57,881 nucleotides of DNA from Bacteroidota bacterium. Lineage in GTDB: Bacteria > Bacteroidota > Bacteroidia > Chitinophagales > Saprospiraceae. The translations under genes and the position numbers were made by a program. Under the pieces are notes generated by a model, which made no database searches, was not told where the DNA came from, and saw only the letters and a list, made by a program, of their open reading frames with translations. The stretch is taken from the NCBI GenBank assembly GCA_017857395.1, contig JAFMDF010000021.1:1-57881 (forward strand), read 5' to 3'. Positions 19,515 to 28,629 of the stretch are shown piece after piece; positions within the stretch are counted from its first letter, which is position 1; each line of letters opens with the position of its first letter.

Positions 19515-20714
19515 ATGAGTATTGAAGCATTAAATCAGCCTTTTACCTTGCCATCAGGCATCACCGTTAAGAACAGAATTGCCAAGTCGGCCTTAAGCGA
19601 AGGCATAGCGGAAGCAAACGGGCGACCATCCGAAGCTTTGTTTAATTTATATGACCAATGGGGTAAAGGAGGTGCAGGCATTCTTTTTTCTGGAAATGTA
19701 ATGGTCGATAAAGCGCATTTGGTGAACGCCAATGTAATGATTGCAGAAGACGACGAATTTTTGGATGACTTTACGACTTTGGCAAATAAAGCACAAGCAC
19801 ATGGTTCTCATTTATGGATGCAGATTAATCATCCAGGTCGACAAGCGCCCATTTATTTGGACAAAGCACCTGTTAGTGCTTCTAATGTAGGCATGCCTAG
19901 TAAGTTATATGTGCAACCGAAGCCTTTGACAGAGGCCGAAATTTATGATTTGATTGACCGATACGGAACGGCTGCTTTAATTGCCAAAAAATCAGGCATG
20001 AAAGGGGCGCAAATTCATGGCGCACACGGATATTTAGTGAGTCAATTTTTATCGCCCTTGACCAATCTTAGAAAAGATAAATGGGGTGGTTCGTTAGAGA
20101 ATAGAGCAAGGTTTGTTTTAGAAATTTATCGGGATATGCGGAAAAAAGTAGGCCCTGATTTTCCATTAGGTATTAAAATAAATTCTGCTGATTTTCAAAG
20201 AGGCGCTTTTACGGAAGAAGAGTCTATGGAAGTGATTCAAATGTTGGACGCGGAAGGAATGGATTTAATAGAAGTATCTGGTGGTACTTATGAAAGAGCA
20301 GCAATGGTAGGAACGCAACAAAAAGAATCTACCAAAAAACGAGAAGCATATTTCATGGATTTTATCGTTAAAGTTCGAGAAAAAATAAAAAGCCCTTTGA
20401 TGTTGACTGGTGGTTTCAGAACAGCCGCTACTATGGCAGCCGCTATTGATAATAAAGAATTGGACTTTGTTGGTTTAGGCAGACCATTTTGTGTATTCCC
20501 AAATGTGGCAAAAGATTTATTAAGTGGTGAAATGACCGATTGTACGGTGCCTGATTTATTGACGGGGGTGGATAAAATTGATATGACGGGAATGTTGCAA
20601 ACGCCTTGGCATCAATTTCAATTAGTGCGGATGGGAAAAGGTTTAAAGCCTGATCCTAATATGGATGTTTGGGAGGTCTATGAAAAAGTGACTGGAAGAA
20701 AACGACCAGTTTAG
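19515..20714 (+). CDS. Old yellow enzyme family NAD(P)H:flavin oxidoreductase
   Basis: A 399-residue FMN-dependent TIM-barrel enzyme. Seen: PFTLPSGITVKNRIAKSALSE at the N-terminus, GAGILFSGNVMV, LWMQINHPGRQAP, the active-site stretch GAQIHGAHGYLVSQFLSPLTN (the H-G-A-H substrate-binding pair), KWGGSLENRARFVLEI (phosphate/FMN region) and LMLTGGFRT with DFVGLGRPF near the C-terminus. The family reduces activated alkenes or enones. The physiological substrate is unknown. It is a monocistronic gene transcribed away from lepB. Confidence 0.92.
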   Translation: MSIEALNQPFTLPSGITVKNRIAKSALSEGIAEANGRPSEALFNLYDQWGKGGAGILFSGNVMVDKAHLVNANVMIAEDDEFLDDFTTLANKAQAHGSHLWMQINHPGRQAPIYLDKAPVSASNVGMPSKLYVQPKPLTEAEIYDLIDRYGTAALIAKKSGMKGAQIHGAHGYLVSQFLSPLTNLRKDKWGGSLENRARFVLEIYRDMRKKVGPDFPLGIKINSADFQRGAFTEEESMEVIQMLDAEGMDLIEVSGGTYERAAMVGTQQKESTKKREAYFMDFIVKVREKIKSPLMLTGGFRTAATMAAAIDNKELDFVGLGRPFCVFPNVAKDLLSGEMTDCTVPDLLTGVDKIDMTGMLQTPWHQFQLVRMGKGLKPDPNMDVWEVYEKVTGRKRPV

Positions 20715-20715
20715 G

Positions 20716-20764
20716 CGGTTGTCAGTTGTCGGTTGCTAGTTTAACCGACAACTGGCAACTGATA
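20716..20764. terminator. Heptamer-built hairpin between converging genes
   Basis: Seven 7-base units (CGGTTGT, CAGTTGT, CGGTTGC, TAGTTTA, ACCGACA, ACTGGCA, ACTGATA) fold into a 17-bp stem with one G.U pair (20718-20734 with 20743-20759) and an 8-base loop. It fills the gap between two convergent genes and is likely a bidirectional terminator, though it lacks long T-runs. Confidence 0.65.
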
Positions 20765-20768
20765 AAGG

Positions 20769-22721
20769 CTAAACCCGCTCTTTCCCTGTCTTCAATTCTG
20801 CTTGCAAAGTCTCCAACTCTGTCCAACTCCAATTAGCAGCAAGAGCAGCTTGTTCTGGCCAAGTACTAGGCTCATGTGCTTCATAAACACTGCCACCAGC
20901 TTTTAAAAGCCTTTTTAGTTCACCAATACCTGTTTTAGATAATTTTTTCCAAGTATAAATATTGGCATTATTTAAAAGCACTTCAATTTTAGGGTCAATG
21001 CCTTCTATAATTTTTAAATCATCAAATTCAATTTGTTTCTCCCTTCTTTTTCGTTGGCTAATTAATTCCGCTTCTAAATTTTTGAAGGCTTTCCATTGAC
21101 CAGTCGCTAGTAATTGGGCTTGTTGTGACCAATTAATAGGGTTATAAATTTCATAACGCTTCCCGCCATTTTTTAGAACACTATTTAATTTGTCAACATC
21201 TGTTTTAGCTAAATCTGACCAATTTTTGATACCTGCTTTATGTAATAAAGTACTTACTTTCGGAGGAATGCCTTCAATAATATCCAAACTGGTAGGCGAA
21301 TACGTAATTCCATAACTACTACTATCATTAATGGTACTAACCAAGCTTTCTAGTTCAAGCAGTCGTTTATTTTCTGTGGAGTGTTTGGTTGTTTGGTTGT
21401 CAAACTCAGCTTTTAAAGCCGCATAATTTTGACTTAATTGTGCAAACGCTGGAGTTTCCTCCTTGTCATTTGTTTCTAATGCTTCTAATTTACTTTCTGC
21501 TAAAGTAAACTGTTCTCTAAGTAATTGAAATTGGGCGCTTAAATCTTTATGTTTAACATTTAATTTCTCGTATTGCTTTTCTAAATCTGTATTTTTTTCT
21601 GCTAAATTTTTATTGCTAATATAAAGTGCTTGACTAGTTGCTTTGACATCAACAAAACTTTTTAATTGATTGGAAGAAGACTGGACTTTAGCCATCTGCT
21701 TTTCCAATTTAGCCGCTAATTGCCGATGATTTTCTTCTTTTTGATTGAGTAAAGCTTGTGTAGCTCTTAATTTAGGTAAAACCTTTTCTTCCAATTCTTC
21801 TTTTAAGGCAGCATAATCTGCTTGTAACTGACGATGTGTGTCTCCTAATAAGGTTAGCTTTTTTTGACTTTCTTCGGTGGCTATTTCTTTATCTACAAGT
21901 GCTTCCTCCGATTGCACCATCTGGTCATGAGTTTCTTTTAAAGCATGGTAGCGGTTATTCAATAACGTTTGTTCATTTCGCAATTGGTTATAATCTTCTT
22001 TTAATGCTTCATAAGTAGCCTGTAATTCATGGTTTTTTTGTAAGATAATAGCTTCTTGCACATCAACCATTTGTGGAGCAGGAGTACTAGCTAATTTTCG
22101 AGATTGAGAAGCTCCGATTAATTTTTCTATTTCCTCCTCTTCGTCGGTATATCCTTCTTTTTGAGGCTCGTTAGCGACTAGCGTTTCCCCTTTCTTTACC
22201 AATTGGTTTTCTAAAATAGTTAATTGCTCTTTTAAATCAGCTTTCTCTTCTTTTAAGGTTTCAATTTCTTCTTCTAGGCGATCAAGTGTATTAATGGCCC
22301 CATTATATTTTAAATCTAGTGCATTATAATTGGATTCCATAGATTCATAACTATCCAATAGGGATTGTCGTTCTTCGTCTACTTGTTCATATAAATTTTG
22401 CGTATTGGATTGATTGGCTAGGAAAGATTGGTGTTTGGTATCGAGTTCTTGATAGTTATCCATTAAATCCGCCAATGCTTGCTTTACTTTGGCATGTTCT
22501 GCTTTCAAATGCTCATGCTGATTTTGTAAGACATCATGCTGTGGCTGAACCTTATCTAATGCCTTTTTTAAGGAGTCAATCTCTTTTTTGTCTTCTTTTT
22601 TATAGAAAGTCCAATAAAAGAGAAATGCCAATAAAAATGCACCAATAAGAAAAAAGGCAACTTCTACAGTAGCTCCTAAAATAGAACCATTAGCGGATGT
22701 GTTTTGTAATAATAAATGCAT
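20769..22721 (-). CDS. Membrane-anchored coiled-coil protein with two C-terminal HhH-like repeats
   Basis: A 650-residue protein. One transmembrane helix lies at about residues 17-40 (VEVAFFLIGAFLLAFLFYW). About 430 residues of coiled coil follow, rich in E/K/Q/L heptads (LKKALDKVQPQHDVLQNQHE and on). The C-terminus holds two copies of a ~90-residue module beginning LDIIEGIPPKVSTLLHKAGI and LKIIEGIDPKIEVLLNNANI and ending in a P-[IS]-[NT]-W-[PS]-[EQ]-Q segment. That module resembles the helix-hairpin-helix/DUF4332-like repeats common in Bacteroidota. The role is probably structural, with the coiled coil on the cytoplasmic side. The function is unknown. Confidence 0.8.
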   Translation of the reverse strand: MHLLLQNTSANGSILGATVEVAFFLIGAFLLAFLFYWTFYKKEDKKEIDSLKKALDKVQPQHDVLQNQHEHLKAEHAKVKQALADLMDNYQELDTKHQSFLANQSNTQNLYEQVDEERQSLLDSYESMESNYNALDLKYNGAINTLDRLEEEIETLKEEKADLKEQLTILENQLVKKGETLVANEPQKEGYTDEEEEIEKLIGASQSRKLASTPAPQMVDVQEAIILQKNHELQATYEALKEDYNQLRNEQTLLNNRYHALKETHDQMVQSEEALVDKEIATEESQKKLTLLGDTHRQLQADYAALKEELEEKVLPKLRATQALLNQKEENHRQLAAKLEKQMAKVQSSSNQLKSFVDVKATSQALYISNKNLAEKNTDLEKQYEKLNVKHKDLSAQFQLLREQFTLAESKLEALETNDKEETPAFAQLSQNYAALKAEFDNQTTKHSTENKRLLELESLVSTINDSSSYGITYSPTSLDIIEGIPPKVSTLLHKAGIKNWSDLAKTDVDKLNSVLKNGGKRYEIYNPINWSQQAQLLATGQWKAFKNLEAELISQRKRREKQIEFDDLKIIEGIDPKIEVLLNNANIYTWKKLSKTGIGELKRLLKAGGSVYEAHEPSTWPEQAALAANWSWTELETLQAELKTGKERV

Positions 22722-22803
22722 AGTTTTTAAGGTTCGGCTATTTTTAGTCTTTGTTTAAATGGATAAGTATAGAACAGTAGAGTAGTTAACTAAATTACTG
22801 CAA

Positions 22804-23096
22804 CGAATGAATTCGACCTGTACAGATAAAATGAGTAGCATTTTAGTATCTTAATTTTGTGTTATTTCTGACCTCAGAGAGGTCGCATATTTTTAGAAAA
22901 TTAGCTACAAAAGTGACGACTCGCGACCTCAAAGAGGTCTAATATTAAAAACGAACGAAATTTACTAGATGCGACCTCTCTGAGGTCGTAAAAATTACCT
23001 TTTCTAACATTTCCTAAAGACTTTTGGCCTCTCTGAGGTCATTTGATAGTATAATTTTTAAGCCTTTTATTTATCCGTACAGGTCGAATGAATTCG
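22804..23096 (+). repeat. Palindrome-array element, copy 2 (GACCTC type)
   Basis: A 293-bp element bounded at both ends by the identical 12-mer CGAATGAATTCG (22804-22815, 23085-23096), itself a mini-hairpin with a 2-base loop. Each end continues inward as an inverted ACCTGTAC(A/G)GATAAA. Four hairpins follow: 22870-22884 (loop AGA), 22925-22939 (AAA), 22973-22987 (TCT) and 23026-23040 (TCT). The last has one G.U pair. It aligns throughout with the inverse of 9911-10178. It nearly fills the gap between the coiled-coil gene and the OmpA gene, ending 10 bp before the latter's last codon. Confidence 0.88.
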
Positions 23097-23105
23097 CCCA
23101 TACGA

Positions 23106-23921
23106 TTATCTTCTAATATCTATCTCAATTCGTCGATTGTCTAGTTTACCTATTTCTGTTGTATTATCTCCTACAGGTTCTTCTTCCCCTCTTGAAGTTG
23201 TTTCTATTTGAATTTTAGGTACGCCTTTTGCTTTAAGGACATCTCGAATATCTTTAGCGTTTCTAAGTGCAATTGTGAAATTTAATTCGCTACCTCCATG
23301 GCTGTCTGTATGTCCTTTGAGAATGACTGTTTCACCACTTTCAATTAATCGGTTGGCTAATTTATCAAATAATTCTTCAAAATCCTCAGTTTTGATGCGT
23401 TTATTAGGATGATTTATTAAATAATAATCCAATAATGCATCTGGTGTATAGCCTTCTACCCATTCATAAAATACGGCTTCGACTAAACTATCTGGGGTAT
23501 AGGTTAAAAAGCTAGAGGTATCTGAATAAGTCTCAATTCTATCTTCAGGCAATTGATTGATTAATAATTTTTTTAGTTCAGCCGCTCTGGCTAAGCCCAA
23601 TTCATAATCTAAACCTATTTGTTCTTCGGGGCTATTTAATCCTGTAATTTGCAATAATTGCCCTTCTTGCCCCATTGTTAAAATAGAGTCTATTAGGTTA
23701 GTCGTTCCACCATTGACGATTAAACCATAAGTTGAAGGCTTGAAAAGTAATTGTAATTTTTTAGATTCGCTTGTAGCCGTAAGTACAGGCTTGGTATCGA
23801 CAACCGTAGGTACAGGCTTAGGGGTAGATGCACCCAGTTGCTTGATGTTGAAGACATAATGCCACCAAAATGTGCCGCTCCAGAGAATAAGGAATAATAA
23901 ACAGATATAATCTTTTCTCAT
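23106..23921 (-). CDS. OmpA-like protein with two OmpA-type domains
   Basis: A 271-residue protein with an N-terminal anchor or uncleaved leader (YICLLFLILWSGTFWWHYVF). The C-terminal OmpA/Pal-like domain is clear: KGHTDSHGGSELNFTIALRNAKDIRDVLKA, SRGEEEP and DNRRIEIDI, with the Asp and Arg that bind diaminopimelate. The first half (TNLIDSILTMGQEGQLLQITG then GLARAAELKKLL and PEDRIETYS) has the same spacing and looks like a degenerate OmpA-type domain without the HTDxxG motif. It probably tethers the inner membrane to peptidoglycan. It may be co-transcribed with the coiled-coil gene, with the repeat element between them. Confidence 0.85.
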   Translation of the reverse strand: MRKDYICLLFLILWSGTFWWHYVFNIKQLGASTPKPVPTVVDTKPVLTATSESKKLQLLFKPSTYGLIVNGGTTNLIDSILTMGQEGQLLQITGLNSPEEQIGLDYELGLARAAELKKLLINQLPEDRIETYSDTSSFLTYTPDSLVEAVFYEWVEGYTPDALLDYYLINHPNKRIKTEDFEELFDKLANRLIESGETVILKGHTDSHGGSELNFTIALRNAKDIRDVLKAKGVPKIQIETTSRGEEEPVGDNTTEIGKLDNRRIEIDIRR

Positions 23922-24269
23922 AGTTATTACTTCTTTTGGAAAAGTTTATGTTAACTGAATAGAGTGAATAAAAGATAATTCTAGTAAACTCTATTGCGAA
24001 GTATTTTTGGATGTATAAAATAATTAATCTTTAGCCTAAAAATTTGAGCACATCAAAATTAAAGATAAATATTATTATTTGTAATACGTAAACAATTCAA
24101 AAGAAGTTGATTTTTTTTGTGTGTAGTTTTGAATTTTAATTAAAAAATAATGAAAAAAAGCAATCAATAAAAGATTCAGCCTCTTTTGTTTACTAAATAA
24201 CAATATTTTTTAAGTATAAGCTCAAACTTATAAAAAATTACTTGAAAAAGTAAGTCATTTGTAATTATA
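23922..24269. other. AT-rich divergent spacer
   Basis: A gene-free region upstream of the OmpA-like gene (minus) and the glycosyltransferase gene (plus). It is very AT-rich with homopolymer runs, and no repeat or RNA gene is recognised. Confidence 0.3.
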
Positions 24270-24298
24270 TTGCTGACTCATAGGAAAATTTAGTTTTG
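24270..24298 (+). promoter_or_regulatory. Bacteroidota-type promoter for the GT2 gene
   Basis: TTG (24270-24272), 18 bp, then TAGTTTTG (24291-24298) matches the phylum consensus TTG-N17-23-TAnnTTTG. The -7 box lies inside an 8-bp inverted repeat (AAATTTAG at 24286-24293 with CTAAATTT at 24300-24307), which could be an operator. The leader would be about 195 nt. Confidence 0.55.
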
Positions 24299-24500
24299 CC
24301 TAAATTTAGAATTATCCCTCTAATTCAATTTTAGAAACGATAGAACAACAAATTCTGCCTTTTTCAAATGGTTTGTTTTTTTAATATGTCAAAAAAATAA
24401 ACAATTGAAAAACTCAAATGAGGGAGTTGTTTTTTGTCAATACTTACATTGAATTTATTTTTATTACTACGAGAACTACAAACTATTTTAATTTAAAAAA

Positions 24501-25685
24501 ATGTGGGAAATTATTTTTTGGGCTGGTATGGCTATTGTGTTTTATAATTTTATCGGCTACGGTGTTTTGGCTTATCTTTTTGTGAAAGTACGGAACTTAT
24601 TTAAGCGACCCGACGAATCAAATCGAATTAAAAGTTATGAGCCCGAAGTCACCTTTGTGATTCCTGCTTATAATGAAGAAAGATGGATTGCCGATAAAAT
24701 CGCTAATTCTCTTGCTCTGGAATATCCTACAAAAAAATTACATTTTTTATTGGTAACAGATGGTTCAGATGATAATACAATGGATATAATTGATAATTAT
24801 CCCGTAGCTGAAGGTGTTTCTTTTCGTCATTTTTACCAACCAGGGAGAAATGGGAAAATTGCGGCAGTTGAACGAATTATGCCCGAAATCAAAACACCTA
24901 TTTCTATATTTACCGATGCCAACGCAATGGTCAATAAGGAAGCGGTTCGGAATATTGTTAAGCATTTTGCGCATCCTAAAGTAGGGGCCGTTTCTGGGGA
25001 GAAACGAATTTATCAGGAAGCAACAGGAGATGCAACGGCGGCAGGAGAAGGCATTTATTGGAAGTATGAATCTTTTATGAAGAACTTAGATGCGCAGTTT
25101 TATTCTGTTATTGGTGCAGCAGGGGAATTATTTGCGATTAGAACGGAGTTATCCCCAAAAATTCCAAAAGACAGTATTATTGAAGATTTCTTTTTAACTA
25201 TGACTATCGCCGCTGAAGGTTATCGAATTGCCTATGCCCCAGATGCTTATGCCATGGAAAGTCAATCTGCTTCGGTAAAAGAGGAATTAAAACGAAAGAT
25301 TAGAATTGCCGCAGGAGGATTTCAATCAGTTACGAGATTAGCTCGCTTATTCAATATTTTTAAATACGGTCGCCTTTCTTTTCAATTCATTTCTCGCCGA
25401 GTTTTTAGATGGATTGTTGTGCCTATTACTTTGCCCATCATTTTGATTGCAAATATTATATTAGCACAACAAGGGCATTCAGGCTATCAAACCTTACTTT
25501 TCTTACAAATTGGATTTTATGTACTAGCCTTAATTGGTTATTTACTCGAAAAACGCCAATTGCGATTGAAAGCTTTATTCGTGCCTTACTATTTCTGTGT
25601 AATGCATTATGCGGTCTATCGAGGCTTTTTTCGTTTTTTAAAAGGCAATCAATCTGTTTTATGGGAACGAGCAAAAAGAGCGTGA
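24501..25685 (+). CDS. GT2 family glycosyltransferase, membrane-bound
   Basis: A 394-residue processive-type glycosyltransferase. An N-terminal membrane helix precedes a GT-A domain: FVIPAYNEERWI, nucleotide-binding Asp87 (LLVTDGSDDNT), metal-binding Asp139 (IFTDANAMV), the GELFAIR segment, catalytic-base region EDFFLT (Glu228/Asp229) and KRKIRIAAGG in place of QxxRW. Three C-terminal membrane helices follow. The layout resembles cellulose/poly-N-acetylglucosamine synthase-like enzymes, but without partner genes the product is unknown. Confidence 0.88.
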   Translation: MWEIIFWAGMAIVFYNFIGYGVLAYLFVKVRNLFKRPDESNRIKSYEPEVTFVIPAYNEERWIADKIANSLALEYPTKKLHFLLVTDGSDDNTMDIIDNYPVAEGVSFRHFYQPGRNGKIAAVERIMPEIKTPISIFTDANAMVNKEAVRNIVKHFAHPKVGAVSGEKRIYQEATGDATAAGEGIYWKYESFMKNLDAQFYSVIGAAGELFAIRTELSPKIPKDSIIEDFFLTMTIAAEGYRIAYAPDAYAMESQSASVKEELKRKIRIAAGGFQSVTRLARLFNIFKYGRLSFQFISRRVFRWIVVPITLPIILIANIILAQQGHSGYQTLLFLQIGFYVLALIGYLLEKRQLRLKALFVPYYFCVMHYAVYRGFFRFLKGNQSVLWERAKRA

Positions 25686-26079
25686 TTGAATCTCAATTTC
25701 AAATATAAAATAGTCGTTGAAGGTCGGAGTTTGCCCATAAATCAATCCTACTTTTATTAAAATAATTTAACTAAAATATAATTTTAGCGAATATTCGCTG
25801 TATTTTTATATTTACGTTTTCAATCAATAACATTAATTTTATTGTAATACTAACTAATTGAAAATCAATAATTAAAATTTAAAAACTACTTGCTTAATTA
25901 TCATAGATATTCATGATTAATTAATTTTATTTTAACTTATTTGTAAATTATTGATAGCCAGATTAGAAATTGTTTATGTTTATAAAAAACTGCTCCATTT
26001 TAATTAATTAACTTTGTGTGCGGTTCTTTTGGCAGTCATATTACTTCCTATTAAGATTTCTATACTCACGTAAAATATT
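25686..26079. other. AT-rich spacer before the KAS III gene
   Basis: No gene is seen. A perfect 14-bp palindrome AGCGAATATTCGCT (25786-25799), followed by GTATTTTTAT, resembles the CGAAT...ATTCG ends of the palindrome-array elements and could also end GT2 transcription. A good -7 box TAACTTTG lies at 26009-26016, but no TTG stands at the right distance upstream. Confidence 0.4.
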
Positions 26080-27150
26080 ATGATAAACACAATTATTACA
26101 GGTACTGGTCATTACCTACCAGACCAAATTATTACTAAAGAAGCCTTTCTTCAAAATGAATTTTATGATGAAGGAGGTGCGAAAGTCACAAAAGATAACT
26201 TAGCGGTTGCGAATAAATTGACGGAGATAACAGGGATTAGAGAGCGTAGATATGCCGCTACTGAACATAACACTTCAGACTTAGCTTTTTTTGCAGCCCA
26301 AAAAGCGATTCAGTCTGCCAAAGTTGACCCAGAGACTTTAGATTATATTATTGTTGCCCATAACTTTGGGGATGTGATTGCAGGTAGTAATCGAGTAGAT
26401 TTTATGCCTTCTTTGGCTAGTAGGGTCAAGCATAAACTACAAATTAAAAACCCTGATTGTGTCTGCTATGATATTTCTTTTGGTTGCCCAGGATGGGTGC
26501 AAGGAATAATTCAAGCGAACTATTACATAAAATCTGGAGAGGCGAAAAAGATAATGGTCATTGGCGCAGAAGTCCTTTCTCGTGTCTTAGATCCACATGA
26601 TAGAGATAGTATGATTTATGCAGATGGGGCAGGGGCTACGATTTTGGAAGGGAAGGAAGAGGAGACTCCAAGAGGTATTCTAAGTCATGCTTCTCGAACA
26701 GATACGCTAGATGAGGCGTACTATTTATGGATGGGTACTTCCAATAATTCCAAGGCTTGTCAAGATAATTTATACATTAAAATGCACGGTAGGAAACTAT
26801 ACAAATATGCTGTTAGGAATGTGCCGCCTACGGTGAAGAAATGTTTAGATAAAGCAGGTTTGGACGTCAAGGATGTTCACAAAGTATTGATTCATCAAGC
26901 CAATGCCAAACTAGATGAGGGCATTATTCGCTCTTTCTTTCGATTATACGATATTAAAGAAGTTCCTGATTCCGTCATGCCTATGTGTATTGAAAAAATG
27001 GGAAATAATTCAGTCGCAACTGTACCTATTTTACATGATTTGATTCTGAAAGGAGAAGTTGAAGGCCATGCTATAGCAAAAGATAATCACCTTATTTTTG
27101 CTTCAGTTGGGGCGGGGATGAATGTAAGTACTGTTTTGTATAAGGTGTAA
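26080..27150 (+). CDS. 3-oxoacyl-ACP synthase III (FabH-like ketosynthase)
   Basis: A 356-residue thiolase-fold enzyme. The KAS III catalytic triad is visible: Cys136 (DISFGCPGWVQG), His272 (VLIHQANAK) and Asn309/310 (KMGNNSVATVP). The N-terminal GTGHYLPDQIITK and the ITGIRERRYA loop fit the family. FabH proper condenses acetyl-CoA with malonyl-ACP. Related enzymes make branched or unusual chains, and this monocistronic copy lies outside a fab cluster, so a specialised role is possible. Confidence 0.9.
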   Translation: MINTIITGTGHYLPDQIITKEAFLQNEFYDEGGAKVTKDNLAVANKLTEITGIRERRYAATEHNTSDLAFFAAQKAIQSAKVDPETLDYIIVAHNFGDVIAGSNRVDFMPSLASRVKHKLQIKNPDCVCYDISFGCPGWVQGIIQANYYIKSGEAKKIMVIGAEVLSRVLDPHDRDSMIYADGAGATILEGKEEETPRGILSHASRTDTLDEAYYLWMGTSNNSKACQDNLYIKMHGRKLYKYAVRNVPPTVKKCLDKAGLDVKDVHKVLIHQANAKLDEGIIRSFFRLYDIKEVPDSVMPMCIEKMGNNSVATVPILHDLILKGEVEGHAIAKDNHLIFASVGAGMNVSTVLYKV

Positions 27151-27160
27151 AAACTAAAGT

Positions 27161-27225
27161 TTGTTACGGTGTTGCGGTATTGCCTTGTTCTATACGTAAC
27201 ATGGTAACACTGCAACACGGTAAAA
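27161..27225. repeat. Degenerate 7-base array with inverted halves
   Basis: Units such as GTGTTGC, GGTATTG, AACATGG, TAACACT and GCAACAC follow the KAS III stop. TTACGGTGTTGCGGTATTGCC pairs imperfectly (4 mismatches in 21) with a later inverted copy, so it may act as a transcription end. The following 150 bp before the convergent permease gene show nothing. Confidence 0.5.
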
Positions 27226-27377
27226 CCTCATGATTTCTCCAAGATGGTAGTAATGCCAACAAAAAGGAGGGTAAAAAGAGTGGTAAATGTTTTCATTAAA
27301 TAGGATTTTTTAAGGATAACGAATAGCTATTAAAGATTGTTTTGGTATCTATTTGAAAGTTTAGAAAAATGCTATCA

Positions 27378-28541
27378 TCAAACAAATAAATTAATCACTT
27401 TCTGTTCAATACTTCTTTTATTAGTTATAAAAAATAATCCGCCAATCAATATAGTGGCTACATAAACTTGCCAATGTAATCCAGCAGAAACGGTGAAAGA
27501 TTGACTAATTAACCATTTTGATAACAAAAAATGTCCAACTAATAATAATAATAGCGCAGCCAATAAAACAGCACCAAAAATGCGAGATAATCGTTTGACT
27601 AATAAATCACTAACTTGGCTAGGCTGATAACCTAATTGCATTAATAAACCAATATCGGTGTGTGCTCGACTAATAATTAATTCAAAATTGAGCATAAAAA
27701 CCAAAATAGATAAAATCGTAATGATTAAGCCAATAAAAGCAACCAACCCTAATACGATATTAATCACTAATCCGACTTGTCCGCCAATTAATTTACCACT
27801 GGCTACTTCATAATTATGGTCTTTCAAATACTGCCGTAGAGGAGGACTATATGGATTGTCAGTCGCTAGAATCAATCGAGAGATATTACTTTTACTAGCA
27901 GTACCAAATTTATTATTTGCCCAATCCATAAAGTTTTGCGGAACTAATACGGAATTGATTCGGTCGCTAAAACCGACAATGCGCCCACTTAAAGTTTGGC
28001 GCAATCCTCGTCCTTTTATAGTAATATCAACCGATACTTTTTTAATTGTATTTTGAGTAAACTGAGGCAAACCCTGACTTGGTGCGAAACCAAAATTATA
28101 AAGTGCCAAATAATCTCTAGAAATAATAACTGGAATTTCTTGTTGCCCTTCTTTCCATTTAAATTTTCTAGGATGGATGTCCAAATATTCATCTTCCACC
28201 GCTTCAAAAAATAATTCCGTATAAAAACCCATCATAGAACTAGAGGCACTCACTTGAAAAGTACTCGGTGTAAATTTGCCAACACTGGCGATAAAATCCT
28301 GTTGACCAATGGTGTCTAATTCTTCAGGCGTGAAAGCAGAAGATGCCCCAAGTGTATTAAAAATATTGACTTTTTTGTTGATTAAAACGTACCTATCTTC
28401 TCCTTTTCCTTCTGTTAAAGAACGAATATCGTGGAATAATTGAATCGCACTTAGTAATAAAAATAAGCCTAAGAATGCGCCAATAATAGCACCCCAAATT
28501 TGTTTTGACGCTTGGTTACCCCAAAGAATTTTTTCTAGCAC
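27378..28541 (-). CDS. FtsX-like ABC transporter permease
   Basis: A 387-residue inner-membrane protein with the FtsX/MacB plan: one helix at residues ~17-37, a ~220-residue periplasmic domain, then three helices (VGLVINIVLGLVAFIGLIITILSILVF, IFGAVLLAALLLLLVGHFLL, WQVYVATILIGGLFFI). The conserved loop VFMLNFELIISRAHTDIGLLMQLGYQPSQV matches the family. The cognate ATPase is not adjacent. It lies downstream of the M23 peptidase on the same strand (88 bp gap), echoing FtsX-type control of envelope peptidases, but this link is only inference. Confidence 0.82.
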   Translation of the reverse strand: MLEKILWGNQASKQIWGAIIGAFLGLFLLLSAIQLFHDIRSLTEGKGEDRYVLINKKVNIFNTLGASSAFTPEELDTIGQQDFIASVGKFTPSTFQVSASSSMMGFYTELFFEAVEDEYLDIHPRKFKWKEGQQEIPVIISRDYLALYNFGFAPSQGLPQFTQNTIKKVSVDITIKGRGLRQTLSGRIVGFSDRINSVLVPQNFMDWANNKFGTASKSNISRLILATDNPYSPPLRQYLKDHNYEVASGKLIGGQVGLVINIVLGLVAFIGLIITILSILVFMLNFELIISRAHTDIGLLMQLGYQPSQVSDLLVKRLSRIFGAVLLAALLLLLVGHFLLSKWLISQSFTVSAGLHWQVYVATILIGGLFFITNKRSIEQKVINLFV

Positions 28542-28594
28542 ATTATAAATTTGTCGTGGTGATTCTTAATAATTCTATCCTGAAAATTGAACAA

Positions 28595-28629
28595 ACTCGC
28601 AACCCGAAACTGGCAATTGGCAACCCGCA
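28595..28629. repeat. Degenerate heptamer array abutting the M23 gene stop
   Basis: Five units run ACTCGCA, ACCCGAA, ACTGGCA, ATTGGCA, ACCCGCA. They end at the base next to the stop codon (28630-28632) of the peptidase gene. Confidence 0.7.

Noticed and set aside
22804-23096. CRISPR-like array (15-bp palindromic repeats with 33-40 bp spacers)
   Set aside because: Only four repeats, the spacers are homologous to those of copy 1 instead of unique, the unit is bounded by inverted ends, and no cas gene is near.
26009-26016. Promoter of the KAS III gene (TAACTTTG)
   Set aside because: The -7 box is perfect, but no TTG lies 17-23 bp upstream; kept only as a note in the spacer entry.
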